Origin: Clostridium acidisoli DSM 12555
GTDB taxonomy: Bacteria > Bacillota > Clostridia > Clostridiales > Clostridiaceae
Direction of reading: 5' to 3'
DNA length: 64,000 nucleotides
NCBI RefSeq assembly: GCF_900176305.1
Contig: NZ_FWXH01000003.1
Span: forward strand, 186,001 to 250,000
Under the pieces are notes generated by a model. It did no database searches. It was not told the DNA's origin and worked only from the letters and a program-made list of their open reading frames with translations. Below, one piece after another: positions 27,981-36,730 of the stretch; within the stretch, counting starts at the first letter, position 1; each line of letters begins with the position of its first letter. The position numbers and the translations under genes were made by a program.

Positions 27981-29210
27981 ATGAACAAGGACTACTTAGA
28001 AAAATACTCAAAGCTTATTGTTAAGGTAGGCATAAATATTCAAGATAATCAAATTTTGGTTATTAACTCACCAATTGAATGTGCTGAATTTACTAGGATG
28101 ATTTCAGAAATTGCCTATAAAGAAGGTGCAAGAGAAGTTGTTGTAAATTGGAATGATGAAAAACTTTCTAAAATAAAATATATAAATGGAAAAGAAGAGA
28201 TATTTGATGACTTCCCAGAATGGAGAAAAGAACTGTTTACTACTTACGCAAGGCAAGGAGCAGCATTTTTAAGTATATCTGCATCAGATCCAGAACTTAT
28301 GAAAGAGGTAGATGCCAAGAGGATTATGAGAGCTAATAAAGCATCTGGAAAGGCACTAGCTGAATACAGAGAGAGAATGATGAGCGATAAAAATGTTTGG
28401 TGTGTTGTTTCAATACCTACAAAGGCTTGGGCTAAAAAGGTGTTCCCAAATATTTCGGAAAATGAGGCAGTTGAAAAGCTTTGGCAAACAATATTTGAAA
28501 CGGTAAGAGCTGATAGGGAAGATCCTGTAAAAGCATGGAATGAGCATCAAAACAATTTGAAAAAGAGCATGGATTTTTTAAATGCCAATAATTTTAAATA
28601 CCTAAGGTATAAAAACTCAATAGGCACAGATTTAGAAATAGAGCTTCCTAAAAATCATATTTGGCTTGGAGGATCATCATTTAGCCCAGAAGGAACTGAA
28701 TTTATGGCAAATATACCTACAGAAGAAGTGTTTACATTGCCGCTTAAAACTGGGGTAAATGGAAAAGTTGTAAGTTCTAAACCATTAAATTATAATGGAA
28801 ATTTAATTGAAAACTTCTCTTTAATATTTAAGGAAGGAAGAATAGTAGATTTTAAAGCTGAAAAAGGATATGATAATTTAAAAAACCTTGTTGACACAGA
28901 TGAAGGTTCGCATTATCTTGGAGAAGTAGCATTAGTCCCATTTGATTCCCCAATTTCAAATTCTAATATATTATTTTATAATACATTGTTTGATGAAAAT
29001 GCATCTTGTCATTTAGCTATAGGTGAGGCTTATCCTACATGCTTAAAGGGCAGTGAAAATATGTCAGATGAAGAAATTAAAGATGCTGGTGTAAATGACT
29101 CATTGGAACATGTAGATTTTATGGTTGGAACTAAAGATTTAAGTATAATCGGAGTTACTGAAGATGGTAAAGAGGTAGTAGTATTTAAAGAAGGTAATTT
29201 TATATTCTAG
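27981..29210 (+). CDS. M29-family aminopeptidase (AmpS/PepS type)
   Basis: The 409-residue protein fits thermophilic-type metallo-aminopeptidases of family M29, which release N-terminal residues from peptides with two metal ions. Likely ligands and catalytic groups are in EGTEFMANIPTEEVF, EGSHYLGEVALVP, LFDENASCHLAIG and the late HVDFMVGT. It is cytosolic, with no signal peptide. GAAAGAGGTG precedes the ATG. A terminator follows, so it ends its transcription unit. Confidence 0.92.
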   Translation: MNKDYLEKYSKLIVKVGINIQDNQILVINSPIECAEFTRMISEIAYKEGAREVVVNWNDEKLSKIKYINGKEEIFDDFPEWRKELFTTYARQGAAFLSISASDPELMKEVDAKRIMRANKASGKALAEYRERMMSDKNVWCVVSIPTKAWAKKVFPNISENEAVEKLWQTIFETVRADREDPVKAWNEHQNNLKKSMDFLNANNFKYLRYKNSIGTDLEIELPKNHIWLGGSSFSPEGTEFMANIPTEEVFTLPLKTGVNGKVVSSKPLNYNGNLIENFSLIFKEGRIVDFKAEKGYDNLKNLVDTDEGSHYLGEVALVPFDSPISNSNILFYNTLFDENASCHLAIGEAYPTCLKGSENMSDEEIKDAGVNDSLEHVDFMVGTKDLSIIGVTEDGKEVVVFKEGNFIF

Positions 29211-29221
29211 AATTGAAAAGT

Positions 29222-29260
29222 GAGATATCTTAAATTTAATTTGAGGTATCTCTTTTTTTT
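29222..29260 (+). terminator. Terminator after the M29 aminopeptidase gene
   Basis: GAGATA(TC) pairs with GGTATCTC around a 13-base loop, then eight T residues. Confidence 0.8.
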
Positions 29261-29347
29261 GTACAAAAAATTAAATATTTGACAAAAATGAAGTAAGCCA
29301 TTAATATTAAATATATTAAACAAATAAGAATACTAGGAGGAACAAAC

Positions 29348-30136
29348 ATGAAAAAATTATATTTGGCAATAATAAGTGTTTTAATTATAGCTTTGGGTGT
29401 AACAGGTTGTTCAAGTAAGGCTAGTAGCAATAAAGATGCCTTATCGAAAATAAAGGAAACTGGTGTAATAAGAATAGGAACAGAAGGAACGTACGCACCA
29501 TTCACATTTCATGATAGCAATGGTAAATTAACAGGCTTTGATGTAGACATAGCTAAGGAAGTGGCTAAACGTATTGGTGTAAAAACCGAATTTGTTGAGA
29601 CAAAGTGGGATGGTATGATAGCAGGGCTTGACAGCAATAGGTTTGATATTGTTGTAAATGAAGTTGGAATAACAAAAGAAAGGCAACAAAAGTATGATTT
29701 CTCAAGCCCATATATTGTATCTAAAGCTGTTTTAATAGTGAGAAAAGATGACAATTCAATAAAGAAATTTTCAGATTTAAAAGGAAAGAAGTCAGCACAA
29801 TCATTAACAAGTAATCTTGCTCAAATAGCAACTGCAAATGGTGCTGATTTAGTACAAGTGGATGGTTTTAATCAGGCAATAGACCTTTTAAATTCAAAAA
29901 GAGTAGATGCTACAGTAAACGATAGTTTGTCGTTTTATGATTTAATAAAACAAAAACCAGATACACAATTGAAAGTAGTAGATACAGATAAAAATGCTGA
30001 TAAAGACGCAATTATTCTTAAAAAGAATAAAAAAGAATTATTAGATGCTATAAATAAGGCATTAGGAAGCATGAAAGCTGATGGAACTTATTTGAAAATT
30101 TCTAAAAAGTGGTTTGGCACAGATGTATCAAAATAA
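29348..30136 (+). CDS. Polar amino-acid ABC transporter, substrate-binding lipoprotein
   Basis: The 262-residue protein has a lipobox (LGVTGC) and a type II periplasmic-binding fold of family 3: GVIRIGTEGTYAPFTF, LTGFDVDIAKEVAKRIG and DSLSFYD. Residues in the TYAPF and GFDVD loops contact the amino acid in relatives. It is the first gene of a three-gene importer. The exact ligand (cystine, glutamine, arginine or another) cannot be told from sequence alone. A strong TAGGAGG site precedes the ATG. Confidence 0.93.
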   Translation: MKKLYLAIISVLIIALGVTGCSSKASSNKDALSKIKETGVIRIGTEGTYAPFTFHDSNGKLTGFDVDIAKEVAKRIGVKTEFVETKWDGMIAGLDSNRFDIVVNEVGITKERQQKYDFSSPYIVSKAVLIVRKDDNSIKKFSDLKGKKSAQSLTSNLAQIATANGADLVQVDGFNQAIDLLNSKRVDATVNDSLSFYDLIKQKPDTQLKVVDTDKNADKDAIILKKNKKELLDAINKALGSMKADGTYLKISKKWFGTDVSK

Positions 30137-30158
30137 ATTTAAGTAAAGCGGTGTTAAT

Positions 30159-30827
30159 ATGAATGAAAGAATAGTGCATATACTTTTAAGTTCTTTTTTA
30201 CCAATGCTTGAAGCAGGTATTAAAGTTACGGTACCACTTACATTAGTATCTTTTGTACTTGGGCTAATTTTAGCTCTTTTAACTGCATTAGCTAGGTTAT
30301 CAAATATAAAACCATTAGTGCTTCTAGCTAAATTCTATGTTTGGATAATAAGGGGAACGCCATTGCTAGTTCAGTTGTTTATTATATTTTATGGGTTACC
30401 TGCTTCAGGAATAACGTTGGATGCAATAACTGCGGCTATTATTGGGTTTACTCTAAGCGTTGGGGCTTATAATTCAGAAATAATTAGAGCTGCTATTTTG
30501 TCAATTCCAAAGGGACAATGGGAAGCCGGATATTCAATAGGAATGACAGATAAACAAGCACTTATAAGAATAGTTATACCTCAAGCAATTAGAGTTTCTA
30601 TTCCACCTCTTGCTAATTCTTTTATAAGTCTAGTTAAGGATACTTCTTTAGCGGCATCAATAACAGTTACAGAAATGTTTCAGATTGGGCAAAGAATAAC
30701 TGCTACTACGTATGAACCTCTTTTGATATACTGTGAAGTAGCGTTTTTATATTTAATGTTCTGTACAGTTTTATCAAAGGTACAAAATGTTTTAGAAAAA
30801 AGAATGGACAGATATGTAGCAAAATAA
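30159..30827 (+). CDS. Polar amino-acid ABC transporter, permease
   Basis: The 222-residue protein has about five membrane helices of the HisM/GlnP type: VTVPLTLVSFVLGL near the N-terminus, RGTPLLVQLFIIFYGLP, and the EAA loop GQWEAGYSIGMTDKQAL-RIVIPQA that docks to the ATPase. A single permease gene suggests a homodimeric channel. It starts 22 bases after the binding-protein gene and ends 15 bases before the ATPase gene. Confidence 0.94.
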   Translation: MNERIVHILLSSFLPMLEAGIKVTVPLTLVSFVLGLILALLTALARLSNIKPLVLLAKFYVWIIRGTPLLVQLFIIFYGLPASGITLDAITAAIIGFTLSVGAYNSEIIRAAILSIPKGQWEAGYSIGMTDKQALIRIVIPQAIRVSIPPLANSFISLVKDTSLAASITVTEMFQIGQRITATTYEPLLIYCEVAFLYLMFCTVLSKVQNVLEKRMDRYVAK

Positions 30828-30842
30828 CGGGGGTAATTATAT

Positions 30843-31586
30843 ATGATAGATGTACAAAATTTGCATAAAAGCTTTGATGGAAATGAAGTACTTAAAGGAA
30901 TAAATTTGCACGTTAACAAAGGGGAGACAGCAGTAATAATTGGACCATCTGGGTCAGGGAAAACCACACTTTTAAGATGCCTTAATGTTTTAGAAGTACC
31001 TGATAAAGGGAAAGTTGAAATTGGTCACAGCAAACTGGATTTTGATAAAAGTAAGATACCACAAAAAAGTGAAATAATAGAATTAAGAAAAAGAACAGGT
31101 ATGGTTTTTCAAGGATTTTTTTTATTTCCACATATGACTGTACTTGAAAACATTATGGAAGGGCAGATTACAGTATTAAAAATAAATAAAATTGATGCAC
31201 AAAATAGAGCAATAAAATTGCTTGAAAAAGTTGGGCTAAGTGATAAGAAAAATCAATATCCACATCAATTGTCTGGAGGGCAACAGCAAAGGGTGGCAAT
31301 AGCAAGGGCTATGGCTATTGAACCAGAGGTGTTATTATTTGATGAACCAACTTCAGCATTGGATCCAGAACTAGAAATAGAGGTCCTAAAAGTTATGAAA
31401 GAACTTGCAAAAGAAGGCATGACCATGGTAGTTGTAACTCACAAGATGAGTTTTGCAAGAGAAGCATCTCAAAAGGTAATATTTATGGATCATGGAATAA
31501 TAGTTGATAGCGGAACGCCAAAATATATTTTTGAAGAAACAAAAAACCAAAGAATTAAACAATTTTTAACTTTGTTTAGTGATTAA
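30843..31586 (+). CDS. Polar amino-acid ABC transporter, ATP-binding protein
   Basis: The 247-residue ATPase belongs to the GlnQ/HisP group. Walker A is GPSGSGKTT, the Q-loop [12 protein letters not shown], the signature [14 protein letters not shown], Walker [13 protein letters not shown], and the H-loop VVTHKM. GlnQ-type proteins usually read FNLFPH where this one has FFLFPH. It completes the three-gene operon and is followed by a strong terminator. Confidence 0.95.
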   Translation: MIDVQNLHKSFDGNEVLKGINLHVNKGETAVIIGPSGSGKTTLLRCLNVLEVPDKGKVEIGHSKLDFDKSKIPQKSEIIELRKRTGMVFQGFFLFPHMTVLENIMEGQITVLKINKIDAQNRAIKLLEKVGLSDKKNQYPHQLSGGQQQRVAIARAMAIEPEVLLFDEPTSALDPELEIEVLKVMKELAKEGMTMVVVTHKMSFAREASQKVIFMDHGIIVDSGTPKYIFEETKNQRIKQFLTLFSD

Positions 31587-31593
31587 AAAGATC

Positions 31594-31648
31594 AGTAGCT
31601 ATGATGAAAATAACTGAAATTATTTTTTATCATAGCTACTTTTTTTTA
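31594..31648 (+). terminator. Terminator after the amino-acid transporter operon
   Basis: AGTAGCTATGAT pairs with ATCATAGCTACT, extended by A/T pairs, followed by a run of eight T residues. Confidence 0.88.
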
Positions 31649-31720
31649 TAAGTAGTAAAATATATGTAATGAAAATTTATAGAAGGATAAAGCAATATAT
31701 GACTCTATGGAGGTATTGTA

Positions 31721-32347
31721 ATGAGTAAACTGTTCAAAATAAAGACAAAAGTACAAGATGAAAAAGAAATAAGTAATGATTTTTATAAGTGTGATAATAG
31801 TAAAGGATTGGTGGTTTTATTTCCAGGAGTAAATTATAGTTGCGATAAGCCACTTTTACATTATGCAAGAAAAATAGCAATTCTAAATAGCTTTGATGTG
31901 TTATGCATAGAATATAGTAAAAAACTAACTAAAGATGACGTAGAGAACGGTAATCTAGAATTTTTAGAAAAAGAAATATTAATGACATTAAAAGAAGTAA
32001 AATATAAAGCTTATAATAAAATTTATTTTATAAGCAAAAGCATTGGCACAAAAATCGCAGGAGAATTGGGAGAAGTATTAGGTGATAAAAAAATAAAGCA
32101 ATTATATCTAACACCATTAAAAGGAACTATTAGATATATGAAAAATATAAAATGTGCAGCAATAACGGGAACAAAAGATAAATTTTTTAAGAGTGAGGAT
32201 ATAGATATAATAAAAGAAGAAAGTAATGTGAACTTTATTCTAATTGAAGAGGCCAATCATTCTTTAGAAATTGAAGATGATATAAGTGGAAGTATAAAAA
32301 TTTTAAATAAAGTTTCGGAAGAAATAATTAAATTTCTTTCCGAATAA
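31721..32347 (+). CDS. Small alpha/beta-hydrolase-like protein
   Basis: The 208-residue product shows the order of an alpha/beta hydrolase: LVVLFPGVNYSCD as the oxyanion strand and loop, FISKSIGTK with a candidate nucleophile Ser near residue 107 (SxSxG rather than GxSxG), AAITGTKDKFF with a candidate Asp, and EEANHSLE with a candidate His. It has no signal peptide. The substrate is unknown. TGGAGG precedes the ATG. Its last 20 bases overlap the end of the convergent glycosyltransferase gene. Confidence 0.7.
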   Translation: MSKLFKIKTKVQDEKEISNDFYKCDNSKGLVVLFPGVNYSCDKPLLHYARKIAILNSFDVLCIEYSKKLTKDDVENGNLEFLEKEILMTLKEVKYKAYNKIYFISKSIGTKIAGELGEVLGDKKIKQLYLTPLKGTIRYMKNIKCAAITGTKDKFFKSEDIDIIKEESNVNFILIEEANHSLEIEDDISGSIKILNKVSEEIIKFLSE

Positions 32348-33599
32348 TAGAGTATATACTTTTAAAGGTATATACTATTGCTAGGATAAATATTGGCCAA
32401 AGTGGAAATAAATATCTGGGTTGACCTTCAAATACAAAGGTTATGACTAAAAAGAATATTACATTTAAAAATATTAATGTGTGGACTTTAATATTTTTAA
32501 GGGTGCCTTTTACAAGTTTTATGACAATTAACCCAAAGTAAAGAATCATAAGAATAAGGGTAAATAGGTGAATCTTTTTATTTAATAACTGTAATGTGGG
32601 TTTGTATTTGAATTTATTGCCAGCAGTTAAATAATTTGTAGACCAAAAACAAGAATCAGAAGTTAGAAACGTATTTTTAACCTTTTTTAAACCAAGTTTT
32701 AAAAAGGACTCTGGATTTTGTAGTATCCAGTGAAATGCAGCTTTTTTCCCTTCCTCATCTACCTTAACTTCATCCCAAAAATCGTCATTTTTATTTTTAT
32801 ATTTTTCAATTAAATTTCCATGAATTTTTGTTGGATTTCTCCAAGCACCAATTGCATCCGGATTATTATTTATGTAAAGATTGTAGCCACCATTAGTTGA
32901 TACAGGTATAAATTTGTGAAATACAATATAATTTCGAATAGTCCAAGGGGAAATTGTCAGTAGTAGAATTAAAGTTATAGCAAAAAAATTTTTCAGTGGT
33001 TTTATTAAGCTTTTAAAATTTATAATATCTATTAAGAATATTATGCCTTGATAAATCATCATATAGGGCTTGATTAATGTCAAAACACCTAAAAGTATAC
33101 CTAAAATTATATTAGACTTATATGTGTTTTTTCTATTGAGGACAAAATATATAAGAATTATAAAAAAAGTAGTAAAAATAATTTCAGTACTAATAACGCT
33201 TGTATATGCAATATTAAGTGGCAAAATTCCATATATTAAAGTGCATATATAAGCACTTTTTTTACCAAAGTATTTTTTAGAAATATGAAATAAAAATATT
33301 AATGAAATGCAGCTTAGAAATAAGTTAGCAAATTTAGCTGCAATAAAACTTGAACCTAAAAAGAAATAAATTATAGATAGAAACAAAGAATAACCAACGG
33401 GTTCGTAGGCGGAAATATGTCCATATATTCTATAGCCCGTACCATTAACTAATGAAACAGCACCATTGTAATATTGTAAAAAGTCAGATACAGGAACAGT
33501 TGGAACCTTTAAAATCCATATCAATTTTAGAAATAAAGAAAAAACTATTATACCAGTTATAGTAATAAAGTTTTTATAATTTTTTAATTTTATTAACAT
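32328..33599 (-). CDS. Membrane glycosyltransferase, family 39 (PMT/ArnT-like)
   Basis: The 423-residue protein has about ten to eleven membrane helices. An early periplasmic-side loop carries PVSDFLQYYNGA, with the Asp-containing motif that binds the lipid-phosphate sugar donor in family 39 enzymes, followed by YEPVGYSLFLSI. Such proteins transfer a sugar from polyprenyl phosphate to proteins or cell-wall polymers. Acceptor and sugar are unknown. A hairpin that could terminate the convergent gene lies inside its last codons (32351-32376). Confidence 0.82.
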   Translation of the reverse strand: MLIKLKNYKNFITITGIIVFSLFLKLIWILKVPTVPVSDFLQYYNGAVSLVNGTGYRIYGHISAYEPVGYSLFLSIIYFFLGSSFIAAKFANLFLSCISLIFLFHISKKYFGKKSAYICTLIYGILPLNIAYTSVISTEIIFTTFFIILIYFVLNRKNTYKSNIILGILLGVLTLIKPYMMIYQGIIFLIDIINFKSLIKPLKNFFAITLILLLTISPWTIRNYIVFHKFIPVSTNGGYNLYINNNPDAIGAWRNPTKIHGNLIEKYKNKNDDFWDEVKVDEEGKKAAFHWILQNPESFLKLGLKKVKNTFLTSDSCFWSTNYLTAGNKFKYKPTLQLLNKKIHLFTLILMILYFGLIVIKLVKGTLKNIKVHTLIFLNVIFFLVITFVFEGQPRYLFPLWPIFILAIVYTFKSIYSIIRKEI

Positions 33600-33629
33600 A
33601 TCTAATTTCTCCTAGTAATTAAAAATAGT

Positions 33630-33665
33630 AAATACAGTCTTACAATAATATACTGTATTTTTTTA
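33630..33665 (+). terminator. Hairpin with T tail upstream of dcd
   Basis: AAATACAGT pairs with ACTGTATTT over a 13-base loop, then TTTTT. No plus-strand gene ends just before it, so it may be a leader attenuator of dcd or block antisense read-through. It lies 31 bases before the start of the minus-strand glycosyltransferase. Confidence 0.4.
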
Positions 33666-33812
33666 AGATTAACAAGACATAGGCATATAATGGCAATAGC
33701 TTATTTTCAAAAATACTATGGAAATACTAAAAATACTATTCTATAATCATATTGTAGCTTAAAAACAATTAAGTCGTATTTAAAAAAATTTAAAATAAAA
33801 CAGGAGAAAAAA

Positions 33813-34331
33813 ATGATTTTATCAGGAAAAGAAATAATAAATAAATTAGGAAAAGAAATAATAATTGAACCTTTTAATGAAAAACAGGTTAATCCAAATA
33901 GCTATAATTTAAAACTTCACAATGAACTTCTTGTTTATAATGATAGTGTTTTGGATATGAAAAAAGAAAATACTGCAAGAAAACTAATTGTTCCAGAAGA
34001 GGGATTAAAGCTTGAACCAAACAGGTTATATTTAGGTAGAACTGTGGAATACACTGCAACTGAAAACTATGTTCCAATGCTTGAAGGAAGGTCTTCTGTT
34101 GGAAGATTAGGCCTTTTTATTCATGTAACTGCAGGATTTGGAGATGTTGGTTTTCATGGGTATTGGACTCTTGAGATATTTTGTGTACAACCTATTGTAA
34201 TTTATCCTAATGTTGAACTTTGCCAAATATATTATCATGCTGTAGAAGGAGAGTATGACAAGTATAGTAGTGGTAAATATCAAAATAATAAAGGAGTGCA
34301 ACCAAGTTTATTGTATAAAGATTTCAAATAA
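33813..34331 (+). CDS. dcd: dCTP deaminase
   Basis: This cytosolic trimeric enzyme makes dUTP from dCTP, feeding thymidylate synthesis. At 172 residues it has the family length. The N-terminus MILSGKEIIN, the QVNPNSYNLKL strand, the core EGRSSVGRLGLFIHVTAGFG (Ser, Arg and Gly of the active site) and the YWTLEI strand carrying the catalytic Glu are all present. CAGGAG precedes the ATG. It is followed 15 bases later by a HAD phosphatase gene, probably in one transcript. Confidence 0.94.
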   Translation: MILSGKEIINKLGKEIIIEPFNEKQVNPNSYNLKLHNELLVYNDSVLDMKKENTARKLIVPEEGLKLEPNRLYLGRTVEYTATENYVPMLEGRSSVGRLGLFIHVTAGFGDVGFHGYWTLEIFCVQPIVIYPNVELCQIYYHAVEGEYDKYSSGKYQNNKGVQPSLLYKDFK

Positions 34332-34346
34332 TTTGAGGTGAATGTT

Positions 34347-35183
34347 TTGAAGTATAAGATGATAGCAATTGATATGGATGGAACTTTTTTAAGCGATGAT
34401 AAAACAATATCAAAAGAAAATTTAAGCGCAGTAAAAAGAGCCATTAATTCAGGGGTAAAAGTAGTTGTATGTTCTGGAAGAGTACCATTTTTATTAAAGC
34501 CAATTTTAAAAGATATGCCAGAGGGACAACCACTTATAGCTGGAAATGGAAGCATTATATTTGATCATAACAATAAAGAGATTTATACTGCTGATATAGA
34601 TAGAGATACAGTATTTAAAATAATAGATATTTTAAGAAGTAAATTTGGTAATGTTTATTATCACTTTTTTAATGGAGACATAGCTTGTGCAGAGAAATTT
34701 GATATGACAATAAAAAGATATTATGAAAGAAATTTTTCTGTACCTAGAGAAAATAGAGTTGAGTTTAATATAGTTCCAGATTCGAAAAAATATATAGAGA
34801 GAAATAATTGTTTTATTAGAAAAATTGAAATTAATGATAAAAATCTAGATTTATTGATGGAAATAAAGAAATGTTTGGAAAAATTGAAAGATATAGAAGT
34901 AGTGGAATCTGGTGAGGATGGTATAGAAATAACGAAAAAAGGTATTAATAAAGGAAATTCTCTTGAAATTTTAGCAAGATATTATGGATATTCTAAGGAA
35001 GAATGTATTGGTATTGGCAATGATGGTAATGACTTAGAAATGATAAAAAAAGCTGGAATGGGAGTTGCCGTAAGTAATGCCAAGCGTTATATAAAAGATG
35101 TAGCAAACTATATAACTGAAGGCGATAACAATAACAATGCAGTAGCGGAAGTTATTGACAAATTTATTGACATATCAGCATAA
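34347..35183 (+). CDS. Cof-type HAD-IIB phosphatase
   Basis: The 278-residue protein has the four HAD motifs: IDMDGTFL (nucleophile and acid Asp), CSGR, a Lys in the later region KKGINKGN, and GIGNDGNDLEMI for the metal. Cof-type members dephosphorylate sugar phosphates and cofactors such as pyridoxal phosphate and flavin phosphates, usually loosely. I choose the TTG at 34347, six bases after GAGGTG; an earlier in-frame GTG lies inside that site. Confidence 0.9.
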   Translation: MKYKMIAIDMDGTFLSDDKTISKENLSAVKRAINSGVKVVVCSGRVPFLLKPILKDMPEGQPLIAGNGSIIFDHNNKEIYTADIDRDTVFKIIDILRSKFGNVYYHFFNGDIACAEKFDMTIKRYYERNFSVPRENRVEFNIVPDSKKYIERNNCFIRKIEINDKNLDLLMEIKKCLEKLKDIEVVESGEDGIEITKKGINKGNSLEILARYYGYSKEECIGIGNDGNDLEMIKKAGMGVAVSNAKRYIKDVANYITEGDNNNNAVAEVIDKFIDISA

Positions 35184-35235
35184 ATATATATAAATTCATA
35201 AATAGAGTTACTATGGATTAATTAGAAATTTATGG

Positions 35236-35264
35236 TTGACAGATTTGCTAATATAAATTAAGAT
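35236..35264 (+). promoter_or_regulatory. Sigma-A-type promoter of a short transcription unit
   Basis: A perfect TTGACA at 35236-35241 is separated by exactly 17 bases from TAAGAT at 35259-35264. Transcription would start near 35271 and meet a terminator near 35425, giving an RNA of roughly 155 bases. Confidence 0.6.
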
Positions 35265-35294
35265 TATATATAAAATGTATTGGGGGTAGGAAAA

Positions 35295-35387
35295 TTGATA
35301 TTTACAAGAGCTTTATCAAGGTGCTTAGAAAAACATATCAAATTAAATGATAGTCCTACCTTAATAGTATGTTCCCAATATAAATAA
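35295..35387 (+). CDS. Possible 30-residue micro-protein or sRNA body
   Basis: A TTG codon eight bases after GGGGGTAGG opens a frame of 30 codons (MIFTRALSRCLEKHIKL and onward). It lies between a good promoter and a good terminator. No family is recognised. The transcript could equally be a non-coding RNA, since GTAGGA near the start pairs with TCCTAC 70 bases later. It also fills most of the 334-base gap between the HAD and DJ-1 genes. Confidence 0.35.
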   Translation: MIFTRALSRCLEKHIKLNDSPTLIVCSQYK

Positions 35388-35402
35388 AATATGAGCATAT
35401 TA

Positions 35403-35429
35403 GTCATGGGCTATCACCCATGGCTTTTT
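35403..35429 (+). terminator. Terminator of the short transcription unit
   Basis: GTCATGGG and CCCATGGC pair around the 6-base loop CTATCA, followed by TTTTT. Confidence 0.85.
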
Positions 35430-35435
35430 ATTTTA

Positions 35436-35479
35436 AGTCTAAAAGAGGCCATGAAAAGTGTCTCCTTTAGACTTTTTTT
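35436..35479 (+). terminator. Second terminator in tandem
   Basis: AGTCTAAA pairs with TTTAGACT, with extra GAGG/CTCC-type pairing inside, followed by seven T residues. It lies just after the previous terminator and 44 bases before the DJ-1 gene. Confidence 0.7.
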
Positions 35480-35523
35480 ATAAATTGGGACAAGTTAAAA
35501 AACAGACATAGGGGGAATTGTTT

Positions 35524-36072
35524 TTGAATACTTATATATTTATTTATGATGACTTTGCTAATTTTGAAGTAGCATTATCCGCACTGTTTATGAAGGCAAA
35601 GGGGGAAATAATAACAGTAGCATTAGAAAAGAGAGAATATGTATCAGAAGAGGGATTTAAATTTTTGCCACATAAAATATTAAAAAATGTAAAACCAGAA
35701 GAGGTAGATTTATTTATTATTCCAGGAGGCAATTATAGCTCAATATATGGCAATAAAAAAATTTATGAATTTATAACTAAGTTATATGAACTTAATAAAT
35801 GTATAGCAGCAATTTGTTCTGGAACTATTCAAATTGCAAAAGCAGGTATTCTTGATGGAAAAAAATTCACAACAAGTATGCCAATAGATGAACATTCCGA
35901 ATTTAAGAAAGGTATATTTCTTGATGAAAATGTGGTTGTAGATGAAAAAATTATAACAGCCAAGGGAAATGGTTATGTTGATTTTGCAATTGAAATAGGA
36001 AAGGTTATGGATATTTATGAAGATAAAGATGATTTAAGAGAAACAGAAAACTATTTCAAATATTTCAAATAA
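35524..36072 (+). CDS. DJ-1/PfpI-family protein
   Basis: The 182-residue product has the class I glutamine amidotransferase-like fold of DJ-1/PfpI. C98 in AAICSGTIQIAKAG is the nucleophile-elbow cysteine, and VDLFIIPGGNYS is the preceding strand and loop. Members include chaperones, glyoxalases, proteases and AraC-type sensor domains; this one has no extra domain. I choose TTG 35524, eight bases after GGGGG, over a TTG two codons earlier. Confidence 0.85.
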   Translation: MNTYIFIYDDFANFEVALSALFMKAKGEIITVALEKREYVSEEGFKFLPHKILKNVKPEEVDLFIIPGGNYSSIYGNKKIYEFITKLYELNKCIAAICSGTIQIAKAGILDGKKFTTSMPIDEHSEFKKGIFLDENVVVDEKIITAKGNGYVDFAIEIGKVMDIYEDKDDLRETENYFKYFK

Positions 36073-36089
36073 AGGTGGCGTTTTAGTAC

Positions 36090-36638
36090 ATGTATATTGG
36101 AAACAAGGTGAAACTTAGAGCATATAAAAAAGATGACATAAAATTAGCTTATGAATATATTAATGATTATGAAGTTAAGAGACTTTTAGTAACCAACATA
36201 CCATATCCTATGATTTATGAACAGGAAGAAAAGTGGTATGAAAGTCTCATAAAAATGGATGATGAGTACAATTTTGCAATTGAGTGTTTGGATAATGGAA
36301 AATATATTGGTGGTTGTGGAATAAAGAGTGTGGATTGGCTTAGCAGAAAGTTAGTAGTTGGAATATTTATTGGTGATAAAAAATATTGGGGAAAAGGTTA
36401 TGGCACAGACGCAATGAAAATATTAGTTAAATTTATATTTGAGCAAATGAATATAAACAAAATTAAATTAAATGTTTTTTCATTTAATAAAAGAGCAAAA
36501 AAATGTTATGAAAAATGTGGATTCAAAGTTGAAGGGATATTAAAAGAAGAACTTTTTAGAGATGGAAAATATTATGATGAATACATTATGTCAATATTAC
36601 TTAAGGAGTGGGAAACAATGGATAAAAAGGATAATTGA
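36090..36638 (+). CDS. GNAT-family N-acetyltransferase (RimJ/RimL-like)
   Basis: The 182-residue protein resembles RimJ/RimL-type acetyltransferases. VKLRAYKKDDIKLAYEYI is the N-terminal strand and helix. The acetyl-CoA loop is KKYWGKGYGTDAMKIL (a G-x-G-x-G/A variant), and NVFSFNKRAKKCYEKCGF is the last strand-helix motif. Possible substrates include ribosomal-protein N-termini, antibiotics or small amines. It starts 18 bases after the DJ-1 gene and is probably co-transcribed with it. Confidence 0.88.
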   Translation: MYIGNKVKLRAYKKDDIKLAYEYINDYEVKRLLVTNIPYPMIYEQEEKWYESLIKMDDEYNFAIECLDNGKYIGGCGIKSVDWLSRKLVVGIFIGDKKYWGKGYGTDAMKILVKFIFEQMNINKIKLNVFSFNKRAKKCYEKCGFKVEGILKEELFRDGKYYDEYIMSILLKEWETMDKKDN

Positions 36639-36730
36639 CATTAAAAATTCATAATATTATAATATAATTAATTCCAATAATTTATATTTGAAAACTAGGA
36701 TTACATATGATCATAGGAGGGAATGCAAAA

